47,016 bases of DNA from Hyphomicrobiales bacterium (GTDB taxonomy: Bacteria > Pseudomonadota > Alphaproteobacteria > Rhizobiales > Methyloligellaceae). The stretch spans positions 1-47,016 of the forward strand of contig JANQLP010000201.1 in assembly GCA_028280515.1 (NCBI GenBank), written 5' to 3'. A program made the translations under genes and the position numbers. Within the stretch, counting starts at the first letter, position 1; the number at the start of each line of letters is the position of its first letter. Below the pieces are notes generated by a model. That model saw nothing but the letters and a program-made list of their open reading frames with translations, did not search any database and was not told the DNA's origin. Shown in pieces: positions 18,201 through 27,500 of the stretch.

Positions 18201-20368
18201 GCGGTTGTGGTGAAGTCATGAACGTTCAACGGGCCCGAATAGTTCGCAGCGCCGACATTCGTGATCCGGACGAGGAACTCGCACAGTCCGGCGAAGTCAC
18301 AGGCACCGAACAGGCCGAACTTTTCGACCTGCAGATCGGGAACGCACAAGGGATCGCCGGGCGTGCAGATCGGAACATAGTCGCAGGATCGGTTGTTATA
18401 GGGGCGTTGATCGACACCGGCGCCGGGAACCAGAAGGTCGACGCAGTTGTCGTACACCGGACGTGTCCACCAGCTAGGTACCTTGAATGTCAACTCGAAC
18501 GTGATTTCCTCACCCGGTCTGAGCGTGGCGTTGGCAAGCGAGCACTCGAAGAAACCCGCACCCGGAACCAGCTCGCTGCATTGCCATCCCGGCGGTGCAT
18601 CGCCGACCAGCACGGCATTGGTGTTGGCGGTGTCGTGAATGACGATCGGTCCTGTGTAGACCTTGGTGCCGACATTCTTGATCTCGAATTCGAAGGCGCA
18701 ATTGTTGTCGGCCGTGCACCGCACCGGTTGCGCCCGCTTGAGGATACGCAGATCGAGGATATCGGCGCGCTTCCGGCCCGGACATTTGCGTGCGATCTCA
18801 ACATCGCCGACATGACCGCTCGCCTGCGGATCGTCGAACCTCTCGTCATAGTCGACGAAGTAACTCGACCACGGCGGTTCGTTCTGCGCGCGCGCGAGGT
18901 TGAGGGCATTGCCCTGAAGGCCGTGAACGATGGCCGGGCCGCCCTGCGACAGCCGCGCGGCATGAACGGGATTGTCGCGCAACGCGTCCCCGGTCGCCCA
19001 CAATGTGCCTTCGCACGCGCCGAACCGGTAGGAGCCGTCCTGGTTCTGCCGGTAGCCGTAGCCGATGGCGATGCCGCCCGCGGCGTTGCGATGGTTGCCG
19101 GGGAACCCGATGGGATAGTCGTCCGGTTCCGCCACCCAACGGCTCGGCGTTGCCGTGTCATCCGGAGCTTCCAGCCGGTAGCGCAGGACCCGTGTCTTAC
19201 GCGGCGTGTGATACTGCGCGTAGTCGTACCGCGAGACGATGCCGCCGCGCTGCGCCAGCAGCATGCGGCCATTCGACTGAAACGCGATGTCGGAGACGGG
19301 GTAGGGGCTCGGGTCGGACGGAACGTCGAGCTCCCACCGCGGGTCGGATCCGAACGCGCCGTCTGCCGTGATGGCAATCGACCAGATCTGGGGTCCTTCC
19401 TCGACAGCGTAATACAGGCGGCCACCGTGGACCGCGAGCCCCCAGACGCGGCGCCGGGGGTCGGCGAGGCCCCAGCTGTTTGCATCTTCCGCGTCGAACG
19501 CCGGGTTGGTGATGTCGGCGCGCTGCGCCGCATCGTCCGGCAGCACCTCCAGCCCGTTTGCGGGCCTGCCCTGAAGGCCGTGGTCGTAGGTGCCGAGATC
19601 GGCGCCGTCGATGCTCAAGCGGTGGATGAGGCCGGTGTCGAGATCAGATACGAAGAACTGCCTGTTCTTGGCGTCATAGGCGATGTTCCCGAGGCCCGGC
19701 CCGGAGTTGGGCACGCCTGCGGAGATAATGTCGGCGAACTTGGTGATCTCTCCGGTTTCGCCGTTGATCTTCCAGACGGTTCCCGGGCCGCCGCCTCGGG
19801 CAAGGCCGAACTGGCCGTCCATCCACTGCGCGCCGGGCTGACCCAGCTTCAGGCGCTCAGGCCGGCCGTCGCCGTCCGTATCCGGAACGACGATCTGAAG
19901 ACCGAGGACGGAACTGCTCGCGGCGTAAATGTTCGGCGGGTTCGCGGCATCGAGCGCCAGCCCGAACACCTGCCCGATGTCGCGCGCGAAGGCCTGAAAC
20001 TTGACCGGGGCATTGATCAGCTGTCCCTCGGGAGGCGAGCCGGGATTGCGGACGTCGAACACCTTGATGGATGCGCCGTTCGGATCGATGAGTGTCTCGT
20101 CGAGCGCGTTGACGCCTGCCGGGAGCGGCGTGCCGGCAGGCGGTGCGAGCGTGCCGGACGCGCCCGACACGACGAGGTCGCCGAGACCGACGACGCCGGG
20201 CTTGCTCTGCTGTGCTAGCGCAAAGGTTGTAGTGAGCGTCGTGGCGACGATCCACGCAATCAGCGTGGCAAAAACGAAACGCACCACACGTTCAAATTGC
20301 AATGAACAGGGCCCGCGCCGCAGACTTCTTGTTGTTCTGTTGTGTTTGCCACTGCCGTCGGCACGCAC
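15245..20368 (-). CDS. Large exported mosaic protein: beta-propeller, DUF11/CARDB-like modules, peptidoglycan-binding domain, Cys repeats
   Basis: A 1707-residue protein starting at a GTG with GGGGGAG eleven bases upstream. A long basic n-region leads into a signal peptide (VFATLIAWIVATTL...ALAQQ). Residues about 65-530 look like an NHL/SdiA-type beta-propeller (GNIAYDAKNRQFFVSDLDTG). Residues 538-1345 hold six DUF11/CARDB-like modules, each with paired cysteines and an NVG(x)3YxGP motif. A Pro run near 1230 precedes the last of these. Residues about 1358-1414 are a PG_binding_1 domain (DVQSALAAQGFNPGPADGKA). After a second Pro run come seven repeats of C[TS]GGR-x5-7-G-x-CVCP-x4-PxWxG-x2-C to the end. 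It should be exported and hold on to peptidoglycan; the Cys repeats are presumably disulfide-bonded. Function unknown. The Sec/SRP route is inferred. Confidence 0.75.
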   Translation of the reverse strand: MRADGSGKHNRTTRSLRRGPCSLQFERVVRFVFATLIAWIVATTLTTTFALAQQSKPGVVGLGDLVVSGASGTLAPPAGTPLPAGVNALDETLIDPNGASIKVFDVRNPGSPPEGQLINAPVKFQAFARDIGQVFGLALDAANPPNIYAASSSVLGLQIVVPDTDGDGRPERLKLGQPGAQWMDGQFGLARGGGPGTVWKINGETGEITKFADIISAGVPNSGPGLGNIAYDAKNRQFFVSDLDTGLIHRLSIDGADLGTYDHGLQGRPANGLEVLPDDAAQRADITNPAFDAEDANSWGLADPRRRVWGLAVHGGRLYYAVEEGPQIWSIAITADGAFGSDPRWELDVPSDPSPYPVSDIAFQSNGRMLLAQRGGIVSRYDYAQYHTPRKTRVLRYRLEAPDDTATPSRWVAEPDDYPIGFPGNHRNAAGGIAIGYGYRQNQDGSYRFGACEGTLWATGDALRDNPVHAARLSQGGPAIVHGLQGNALNLARAQNEPPWSSYFVDYDERFDDPQASGHVGDVEIARKCPGRKRADILDLRILKRAQPVRCTADNNCAFEFEIKNVGTKVYTGPIVIHDTANTNAVLVGDAPPGWQCSELVPGAGFFECSLANATLRPGEEITFELTFKVPSWWTRPVYDNCVDLLVPGAGVDQRPYNNRSCDYVPICTPGDPLCVPDLQVEKFGLFGACDFAGLCEFLVRITNVGAANYSGPLNVHDFTTTAGATLVDWSPQPDWACVAAGADSHDCTLAGPVTLAPGEFREFILLVQGPPVAPGFTHVQNCVYFDWKGLPGDPNPHNEFACAEISTLPPDHPDARAMVSIEKVAPPTCNRVAPGAPWGCAYGVRISNVGTKPLEGPVEFTDELTAHPATLAGTMGGAWACGPAAPAAGPFTCTHPPVPGGLVPGDSLSVTMAFELPAATPVPSWQLNCAKTKWDNDGDGTEEDHDACAISLVCDAGSANCPQDLAVVKQAQVGTCPKGSDCVFEVFIQNVGDANFPGPLVVNDIPDAGAGPATAIGPGWACAPAGGSYSCTNPAGIPAGAFANLGISFPILPGFTEQQFENCAEVPPGPGNDFPFNDRDCAIAVVPNVAAAGLGPDLAPHSNTTCKKGESCQLPARIDNRGDQDFNGSAGVRGTLSPALQITRVTSQTPGFTCKTTGNATYECSGSNLSIKSKDAVRYELTVSVPADYPHSQVSHIKNMIWPDRQVKDENPDNDQHISIINIEQEKAPPPPPPPPPPPAGQPDLAVSKTANQGACRANNTPTCAFTVNVMNAGNAPYSGPINILDTLTPSNVVPGPVNPPWSCRRQGGGYNCSHPPTTLPPGQSLTLALNLRVPRSAAGSVSNCAALNWGGAQPTQGSVRDVQSALAAQGFNPGPADGKAGRRTTNAIRAYQQQNGLPVTGRIDRQLLASLFGQPGGAAGDANPTNDQACATASIIGQPPPPPPPPCTGGRFRNNAGACVCPSRKPVWTGRACIQRPPPQCTGGRIRDNRGVCVCPTNKPVWTGSVCIPRPPQQCTGGRVRDNRGVCVCPANLPVWTGQICAPQIRICSGGRVFSVSQGRCVCPSNKPVWDGKQCIAYGHQVCSGGRIYNERLRKCVCPSGTSWNGRSCVKQAACTGGRVRVGGRCVCPASKPSWNGQQCVKYTTNPGLPPGGGVIRPIPQPACSGGRIRNRNGQCVCPSNRPIWAGGQCRSLPGGIQIPGIQIR

Positions 20369-20577
20369 GTCTTACAACTCCCCCGGGACAAACCGTCCTG
20401 ATCGACCATAGTCAGTTGTCGAGCCTTACTCAATAACGCATTTGTGAGTCTCTGTGATTCTCGTGATAGTTGTGTGATGGATCGCGCGGTTGCGGCGTCG
20501 GAGCCGGGGTTGTGTTGATAGGCCCACGGCAAGCCGCTACAACACAACGGAAATTTGCGTTGAATCAGGCTCGTACC

Positions 20578-21381
20578 ATGTTCTGCCGGCGTCACGTCAT
20601 TGGCGGTATTCTGTCGACGTCCGCTTTCGGTGTCCTTTCCGTCACCGGTCTCTCCGGCGGTTCCGCGGCGTCGGGCCCGCCGCTGGTGGCGGCGGCGGCA
20701 AGCCTGCGTTCGGTCCTGCCGGAACTGGTGGCGGCGTTTGCGGTCGAGACCGGTGCCATGCCGCGCCTCAGCTTCGGGTCGTCCGGTAATCTCGCGCGGC
20801 AAATCCGTCAGGGCGCGCCGTTTGAGCTGTTTCTCTCCGCCGACGAGGACTTCGTGCTGGACCTTGCGCGGGACCGGCTGACGATCGACGAGGGTATCGG
20901 TTATGCGTCGGGGCGGCTGGCGCTGTTTGTGCCCAAGGGCTCGCCGATTTCGCTGGATCCGGCGCTCAGCGGTGCCAGGCGCGCGCTGGAGGACGACACG
21001 TTGCGCTGCTTCGCCATTGCCAACCCGAACCACGCTCCGTATGGACGCGCCGCGCAGGAGACGCTGGAGCGGGCCGAACTGTGGGACGCCATCCGCCCGC
21101 GGCTCGTGTTCGGCGAGAACGTCTCGCAGGCGGCGCAGTTCGCCGCATCCGGGTCTTGCGACGGTGCGCTCATCTCACTCTCACTCGCGGTCGATCCCAA
21201 AGTCGCAGCTCGGGGTGCGCACGAGACGATCCCGCAGGATGCGCATGCGCCGGTGCGCCATCGCATGGTTTTGTTGCCCTCCGCGGGTGAAGGGGCGAAG
21301 CGCTTATATGCGTTCCTGAGCAGTGAGAAGGCGCGCGAGGTTTTCTCACGCCACGGTTTTGCTGAGCCGGCGGAGGGGTGA
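20578..21381 (+). CDS. modA: Molybdate ABC transporter, periplasmic binding protein
   Basis: A 267-residue ModA. The signal peptide has a twin-arginine-like start (MFCRRHVIGGILSTSAFG), then the family opening PLVAAAASLRSVLPELVAAF, LSFGSSGNLARQIRQGAPFE (the oxyanion-contacting Ser region) and LFLSADEDFV. It captures molybdate or tungstate in the periplasm. The ATG at 20578 sits at the start of the signal peptide; the longer frame from 20470 adds nothing family-like. It is first of modABC, six bases before modB. The 209-base upstream gap shows no palindrome I can equate with a ModE operator. One minor oddity is the weak ribosome site. Confidence 0.92.
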   Translation: MFCRRHVIGGILSTSAFGVLSVTGLSGGSAASGPPLVAAAASLRSVLPELVAAFAVETGAMPRLSFGSSGNLARQIRQGAPFELFLSADEDFVLDLARDRLTIDEGIGYASGRLALFVPKGSPISLDPALSGARRALEDDTLRCFAIANPNHAPYGRAAQETLERAELWDAIRPRLVFGENVSQAAQFAASGSCDGALISLSLAVDPKVAARGAHETIPQDAHAPVRHRMVLLPSAGEGAKRLYAFLSSEKAREVFSRHGFAEPAEG

Positions 21382-21387
21382 CCGGCC

Positions 21388-22056
21388 ATGGATTGGACCG
21401 CCTTTCTGCTCTCCGTGAAACTCGCCGGCTGGACCGTCCTGCTCCTGCTGCCTACAGCCATGTTCATTGCGCGCCATCTCGCGTGGCGGCGTTACCCGGG
21501 GCGCGGGCTGGTCGAAGCCGCGATGACGCTGCCGCTGGTGCTGCCGCCGACGGTGCTCGGTTACTATCTGCTCGTCGGCATGGGGCGCGCCTCGCCAATC
21601 GGGCAAGTCTACGAGGAGGCCTTTGGAACACCCCTTGTCTTTACCTTCGAAGGGATCCTCATCGCGTCCCTGATTTTCAATCTCCCGTTTGCGGTGCAGC
21701 CGATGCAGCGGGCGTTCGAATCTATTTCCACCGAAGTCCGCGACGCTGCGGCATGCTGTGGCATGAGTCCGTGGCGCATCCTCTGGCGGATTGAGCTCCC
21801 GCTTGCCTGGCCCGGCATCATGACCGCGTTTGTGCTCGTCTTCGCGCACACAATCGGCGAGTTCGGCGTGGTGTTGATGGTGGGGGGCAGCATTCCGGGC
21901 GAGACCCGTACCGCCGCCATCGAGATCTACGACCGGGTGCAGGCGTTCGACAACGCGGCCGCCGGCGCCATGTCGGCGCTTCTTCTGGTGATCTCGCTGG
22001 TTGCCATCACGGTCGCGAACATTGTGACGAAGAAGGCCGATGCCGGACGCAACTGA
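21388..22056 (+). CDS. modB: Molybdate ABC transporter permease
   Basis: A 222-residue inner-membrane permease with five to six hydrophobic segments. The EAA loop that docks on ModC reads VRDAAACCGMSPWRILWRIE then LPLAWPG, and GEFGVVLMVGGSIPGETRTA is a block typical of ModB and CysT/W relatives. The length is normal for ModB. Its last 17 bases overlap the start of modC. Together with ModA and ModC it imports molybdate at the expense of ATP, feeding the molybdopterin enzymes such as the hydroxylase encoded 14 kb upstream. Confidence 0.94.
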   Translation: MDWTAFLLSVKLAGWTVLLLLPTAMFIARHLAWRRYPGRGLVEAAMTLPLVLPPTVLGYYLLVGMGRASPIGQVYEEAFGTPLVFTFEGILIASLIFNLPFAVQPMQRAFESISTEVRDAAACCGMSPWRILWRIELPLAWPGIMTAFVLVFAHTIGEFGVVLMVGGSIPGETRTAAIEIYDRVQAFDNAAAGAMSALLLVISLVAITVANIVTKKADAGRN

Positions 22057-23185
22057 GCGGACCGGAGGGCTGGACGTCCGTCTCCGGCAACAGGTTCCCA
22101 TTCCCCTGGACGCCCGGGTGAGCTGCGCGCCGGGGGAGGTGCTTGCGCTGGTCGGGCCCTCGGGAAGCGGCAAATCGACAATCCTGCGGGCGATTGCGGG
22201 TCTGAACCGGATCACCGAAGGACGCATCTCAAGCAACGGCCAGCTCTGGTTCGATTCCGAGACGGGGGTCAATGTTCCAACGCGCCAGCGCCGCGTCGGG
22301 CTCGTGTTCCAGAGCTACGCCCTGTTTCCCCATCTCTCCGCGCGCGCAAATGTCATGGAGGCTCTTGACGGCGGGTCGAGCCGCGCGCGCGTGCGGCGCG
22401 CTGATGAACTCCTGGAGCTGGTTCGGCTTGAAGGGCTCGAGTTGCGCCGGCCCGCGCAACTTTCGGGCGGGCAGCAGCAGCGCGTGGCGCTGGCCCGCGC
22501 GCTTGCGCGTGATCCCGAAGTCCTGCTTCTCGATGAACCCTTCTCCGCCGTGGACAGGGTGACGCGCCAGCGGTTGCACCGCGAGCTCGGGCAGTTGCGC
22601 AGCCAGCTTCGCATGCCAATTGTTCTGGTGACCCATGACCTGGAGGAAGCCGTCCAGCTCAGCGACCGGATGAGCATTCTGTATCACGGCCAGACGCTGC
22701 AGGATGGACCGACCTTTGAAATTCTGACGCGGCCCGCGAACCGGAGCGTGGCGCGGCTCATCGATCAGAAGAACATCTTTGCCGCCGAGGTTCTGGAGCG
22801 GAGCAAGCGCGCGGGCACGATCCGGCTGCAATGGGGCGACAACAAGATCGAGGTGCTGTTCCGCGACACATTCGCTGTGGGAGAAACCGTCGATTGGGTC
22901 ATTCCGACCGGAAGCGTCATTCTGCATCGCCGCGTCAAGCCGTCTCGCGGGATACGGGAGAACCCGGTGCACGGCCGTATCGAGAGCATGGTCCGGTTGG
23001 GCGAAACGGTTCTGGTTGCGATCAATGTGGAAGGCTATGAGACGCATCCCCTGTTCATGTCGATTTCGTCGCACGCGGCGACGCGCAATTCCCTGGCGCC
23101 AGGTGAGAGAATTGGCGTTTCCCTGCGGCGTGACGATATTCATCTGATGAAGGCGAGTTCGATCCATGAGGATGACCAGCCGTGA
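22040..23185 (+). CDS. modC: Molybdate ABC transporter ATPase
   Basis: A 381-residue ATPase. Walker A is GPSGSGKST near residue 38, the Q-loop VFQSYALFPH near 90, the signature LSGGQQQRVALARAL near 140, Walker B VLLLDEPFSAVD near 160 and the H-loop VTHDLEEAVQLSD. The C-terminal 150 residues are a TOBE/MOP-like regulatory region (from about FAAEVLERSKRAGTIRLQW) that in ModC binds molybdate. It overlaps modB by 17 bases and shares GTGA with the following nuclease gene, so the four genes are probably one transcript. Confidence 0.93.
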   Translation: MPDATERTGGLDVRLRQQVPIPLDARVSCAPGEVLALVGPSGSGKSTILRAIAGLNRITEGRISSNGQLWFDSETGVNVPTRQRRVGLVFQSYALFPHLSARANVMEALDGGSSRARVRRADELLELVRLEGLELRRPAQLSGGQQQRVALARALARDPEVLLLDEPFSAVDRVTRQRLHRELGQLRSQLRMPIVLVTHDLEEAVQLSDRMSILYHGQTLQDGPTFEILTRPANRSVARLIDQKNIFAAEVLERSKRAGTIRLQWGDNKIEVLFRDTFAVGETVDWVIPTGSVILHRRVKPSRGIRENPVHGRIESMVRLGETVLVAINVEGYETHPLFMSISSHAATRNSLAPGERIGVSLRRDDIHLMKASSIHEDDQP

Positions 23186-24027
23186 CATCTCGGGACCGAT
23201 CTGGGCGAACGTCGGGCCTGGTCCTTGCGGCTCTTCTTTCCGGTTCCGCAGTCCTTGCGTCTCCCGCGGCGCATGCGGCGTGCGCCACGGCGGTTCAAGA
23301 AACGGCTCGTGCCGGCGAAGTTCTGGATGCGCAGACACTGCGCCTCGAAGACGGCAGCGAGGTGCGCCTGATCGGCGTCCTGCCACCGCAAACTCCGTCC
23401 TGGTGGAAGAAGCCGGAGCCGTGGCCACCGGCGGAGCGTGCGCGCCGCGCTCTTTCGGAACTCATTGCATCTGCCGGCCTCGAGCTGCGTGCCGCGGAGG
23501 GCGAGGCGCAGCGAGACCGACACGACAGGCTAATGGCACATGTTTTCGTGTTGCGCGGCGAGGAGCGCATCTGGGTGCAGGCGCATCTGATCTCGGCGGG
23601 TCTGGCGCGCGCGGCTTCATTCTCACGCCATCGCGCCTGCGCGCGGGACTTGCAGCGCCTGGAAGACAGAGCACGCGCCAACCGGGTTGGATTATGGGAT
23701 CGGGGCAGGTTCGCAACCATTCCCGCTGCCGACACCGAGGCCCTGTCTAAACGCCGTCTGCAATTTCAGATTGTCGAAGGGGACGTGCGCGCGGTTGCGG
23801 TGAGACCGCAATGGACATTTCTGAACTTCGGCGACGACTGGCGACGCGACTTCACCGTGGCCATCGCCGCAAAGGACCGCCGCAGATTTCGGAATTCCGA
23901 TGTCGATCTGGAGAATCTCGAAGGCAGGACCATACGTGTGCGCGGCTGGATCGAAAGCTGGAACGGCCCGGCGATCAAGGTCACGCACCCGGAGCAGGTC
24001 GAAGTGCTGGCACGCGCGCGTCAGTGA
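23182..24027 (+). CDS. Secreted thermonuclease-family (SNase-like) protein
   Basis: A 281-residue protein with a signal peptide (LVLAALLSGSAVLASPAAHA, cut near residue 33) and a staphylococcal-nuclease OB-fold at about 40-180. It has LRLEDGSEVRLIGVLPP at the first catalytic-Arg region, and RDRHDRLMAHVF then WVQAHLISAGLARA at the second. The strictly conserved Asp/Glu of true nucleases is hard to place by eye (the loop reads PPQTPSWWKKPE), so nuclease activity is not certain. A C-terminal domain (about 190-280, GRTIRVRGWIESWNGPAIKV) resembles a second OB-like module. The GTG start lies within the modC stop (GTGA), so it is translationally coupled to molybdate uptake, a link I cannot explain. 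Confidence 0.8.
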   Translation: MTSRDRSGRTSGLVLAALLSGSAVLASPAAHAACATAVQETARAGEVLDAQTLRLEDGSEVRLIGVLPPQTPSWWKKPEPWPPAERARRALSELIASAGLELRAAEGEAQRDRHDRLMAHVFVLRGEERIWVQAHLISAGLARAASFSRHRACARDLQRLEDRARANRVGLWDRGRFATIPAADTEALSKRRLQFQIVEGDVRAVAVRPQWTFLNFGDDWRRDFTVAIAAKDRRRFRNSDVDLENLEGRTIRVRGWIESWNGPAIKVTHPEQVEVLARARQ

Positions 24028-24045
24028 AAGCCTGTGTGTTCGGTC

Positions 24046-24477
24046 TCAGCAGTCGAGCAGCACTTCGTCGTTAGGGCCGGTCATGACGGTCGTGCGAATC
24101 CGGTCAACCTGACGCAGACACGCCTTGACCTTGATCCGCAACACATCGAAATCCACCGGTTTGGTCAGATAATTGTCGGCGCCGAGCTTCAGGCCTGCAA
24201 CCACGTGCTGCTTGTCCGCAAGCGCTGACAGGAAAATGAACGGCATTTCCGCGGAGATGCCGTGATCGCCCCGGACTTCCTTGAGGAGCTCATAACCGTT
24301 CTTGCGCGGCATCGTGATATCGCACACGACGAGGTCGGGGCGGTGTTGCAGAATCTGCTTCAAGCCTTCGTGGCCGTCGCTCGCCTGAAGCACGCGATAG
24401 CCCTCATCCTCGAGCTCTTCGACGATGTCCTCTCGCAGGAGGGCTTCGTCATCGACTACTAGAATAGTGGCGGCCAT
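24046..24477 (-). CDS. Single-domain response regulator
   Basis: A 143-residue protein made of one receiver domain: acidic pair VVDDEALLRED near residue 9, phospho-acceptor Asp in VVCDITMPRKNGYELL, the conserved Ser in FIFLSALADK and Lys in NYLTKPVDFDVL. A 20-residue tail follows and there is no output domain, so it acts by protein contacts or in a phosphorelay. A strong AGGAGA before MAATILVVDD decides the start; an alternative ATG 12 codons upstream overlaps the kinase stop (ATGA). It is cotranscribed with the kinase gene just upstream on the minus strand. Confidence 0.92.
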   Translation of the reverse strand: MAATILVVDDEALLREDIVEELEDEGYRVLQASDGHEGLKQILQHRPDLVVCDITMPRKNGYELLKEVRGDHGISAEMPFIFLSALADKQHVVAGLKLGADNYLTKPVDFDVLRIKVKACLRQVDRIRTTVMTGPNDEVLLDC

Positions 24478-24509
24478 ACGTTTCTCCTCTCGCGCGGATT
24501 CCGCGTCAG

Positions 24510-27500
24510 TCATGCCGCTTTGGTTTCGCCGTCCTTCGCTGCCCCGGGTCCGTCAACCGGCAGTCGGACTGTGAAAAGGCTGCCTTGACCCTTCTTGCTT
24601 TCGACCTCTACCGAGCCACCATGTAACTCAACTAAAGTTTTTACGAGGTTAAGACCAATGCCGGTCCCCGCTATTCCGGCAGATGTGCGGGCCCGGAAGA
24701 ATCGCTGGAACATCCTCGGCAGTTCGTCTTGATCGATACCAACACCTTGATCGCGCACGCGGATTACGATGTGCCCCGCGTCACAATGCGCGACAACATG
24801 AATGTCCGGCGCATCCGGGGCATATTTGACGGCGTTGGAGAGCAGGTTGGCAAATATCTGCTCGAGTGCCAGGGGATCGGCCTTGATGGTCTGCGGAAGC
24901 TCATGCAGCTGGCATGAAATGCGATGGCTTTCGGCTATTTCCTGATGACGGTCGCATATCTCGCGGATCAGGTCGGCTATCGCGCAGTCATCAACCTGGA
25001 TGGTCGGGCGACCGGCATCGAGCCGCGCTGCAATGAGGGTGCTTTCCATCAGGCGGGTCATCCGGCCGACCGCGCTCCTTATCTTGTCCACGCGTTTGTT
25101 CACGTCGGTCGACTCGGCCTGCCCGGCGCGGCGGCGCAACCGCTGTGCGGCGCTGTCGATGATCGCCAGAGGGGTTCTGAACTCGTGACTGGCCATGGAC
25201 ACGAACTGGCGCTGCAGCTCGTTGAGCTCCTTCTCCTTTTCCAGGGCCTGGCGAAGTTCCTCCGCGCGGGTCTTGAGCTCGGCGGTTGCCTCGTTGACCA
25301 GCTCCTGAAGATGGTCGCGGTGGCGGATGAGCTCGCGCTCGGCCTCGACCTCGTGTGTGAGATCCGCGCCGGTTCCGCGGTAGCCCCTGAACGTTCCGCA
25401 CTCATCGAATACGGGGCGCCCGCTTACCGACCAGTGGCGGCGTCCGCGTTCGGTCTTGATGCTGTACCGGAAATCACGAAACGGCTTCCGTGCTTCAAGA
25501 TCGGCAATATGCCTTGCCCAATCCGCGTCGCCCTTGCGCCCGATTTCGGTGCGTGTCTTGCCAAGCAAATCCATTGTCTGCACGCCCGTGATCTCGAGGA
25601 AGCGTTCCGAAAAATAGGTGAAGCGCAACTCTTCGTCGCATTCCCAAATCCAGTCCGAGGAGACCTCGGCAATGTCCTTGAATCGTTGCTCCGACTGGCG
25701 AAGCGCAAGCTCCGCGCGCTTGCGGGCGCTGATGTCCATCAGGATGCCGCGCAGCTCGATCACCTGTCCGTCTTCCGCCACGACAGAGACGATATCCCGT
25801 ATCCAAACCTCGCCACCGTCCGCCTTGAGCATTCGGTATTCGAAATCATGATCCTCGCACCGCTCGGTGGCCTCGGTGCAGGTCTGAATGGTTTTCTCCC
25901 GGTCATCCGGGTGTATGCTGTTGATCCAGAAATTCTCGTGGTACCAGTCCTCGATCGGATAGCCGAACATCTCCTCCGCCTGCGGTCCGACATAGGTGAA
26001 GGCCATGGTCGCCGGATTGAAACGCCAGGGAACGACATTCAGTGTTTCAATCAGGTTCTTGAAGCGTTGCTCGCTGAACCGGAGCGCCTTCTCGGCTTTC
26101 TTGCGTTGAGTGATGTCGTGAATTGCGAAGAACAGGAGCATTTCGCCGCGGACCTCGACGTAGCCGCAATAAATGAGGACATTGAGAAGTGTGCCGTCTT
26201 TTTTCCTCTGGATGGCCTCAAAATCGCGCACTGAGCCGCCCGACGTGCGCATAAGCCCGCGGAGCCGTTGGCGGTCTTCGGGATTGACCCAGATGCCAAG
26301 ATCGAGCGCAGTACTCTGTCGCGCCTCTTCCCGGCTGAATCCGAACATCTCCATCCACGCGTCGTTGACGTCGGAATACGACCCGTTGTCCGGATCCGAA
26401 ATGGCGAGCGCGACCGGACTGAGCTGGAAGGCCTTCAGGAACAACTCCTGACTCTCGACCAGGGCTTTCTCAGTGCGCTTGCGCTCGGTGATGTCGGTTG
26501 CGGCTGCGAGAAGCCGGGAGGTGCCTTCGAGCTCGAGGCGTTCGCCGGAAACGAGAACGTCGAGCACACGGTTGTCCCTGGTGCGAAATTGCGCCTCGAA
26601 ACTCCGTACCGACCCGCTGGTGTTGATCTGATCCAGGAATCGATGGCGTTCGTCCGGGTTTATCCAGATGCCGAGTTCGACTGCCGAGCTTGCCAGGGCC
26701 TCGGCATGGTCGTAGCCAAGCAGGGTCATCCAGGTCTCGTTCACATCGAGATATGAGCCATCCGCCAACTCGGTTATGGCCATGGCTGCCGGGCTTGCCC
26801 GGAACGCCTTCGACGACATCTCGCGGCTCTGCTGGAGCGCCTTCTGTGCTTCGTGCTGTTCGGTAATGTCATCGTGCGTCGAGACCCAGCCACCGCCGGG
26901 AAGCGGGCGTTTGGAGACGGCGAGGACGCGGCCGTCACTGAGGTGGTGTAGCGCGCGCTCGACGATCTTGGTGCGGGCCCACGCCTGGCGCTCCTTGATG
27001 TAGGCTTCCGGGCTGCCCTCGGCGTAAAGCCCGTTGTCGATGCGATGCCGGACAATCTCGCTCAGCGTCGTGCCCGGCTTAACCAGATCCGCCGTCAAAC
27101 CGTACAGGGCCGAATAGCGTTCATTGCACACGATCAGCCGTTCGTCAGCGTCGAACATGCACAGGCCCTGTGACATGTTCTCAAGCGCGGCATTGAAGCG
27201 CTGATTCTGTTCAACAAGCCGCCTGTCCCAGCGTTTGAGCTCGGCGGCGACGCGCTTCATGAGTTCTTTCTCGGCACGATCGCGTTCGGCCACACGGCCC
27301 ATCTGTGTGCAGACATATGTGAGTACGTCTTCCAGCGTTGGACCGGGCTCGATTGGCTGTGAGGCGTAGAACTCAAGAACAGCGACGATTTGCTCGCCTA
27401 CGTACACCGGAAACGCGCAGCCTCCGACAATGCCGGAACCTTGCGCAGCATCGGCGTGAGGAAAACCCGGCTCGGTTGTTATGTCGCGCAGCCAGACCGG

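Noticed and set aside
15623-20218. Two long plus-strand frames (665 and 845 codons) opposite the 1707-residue gene
   Set aside because: They have no domain-like composition (Arg/Ala/Gly/Val rich), and are the expected antisense shadow of a GC-rich gene with recognisable domains on the minus strand.
20369-20577. ModE operator upstream of modA
   Set aside because: No paired TATA-like half-sites of the ModE type could be seen.
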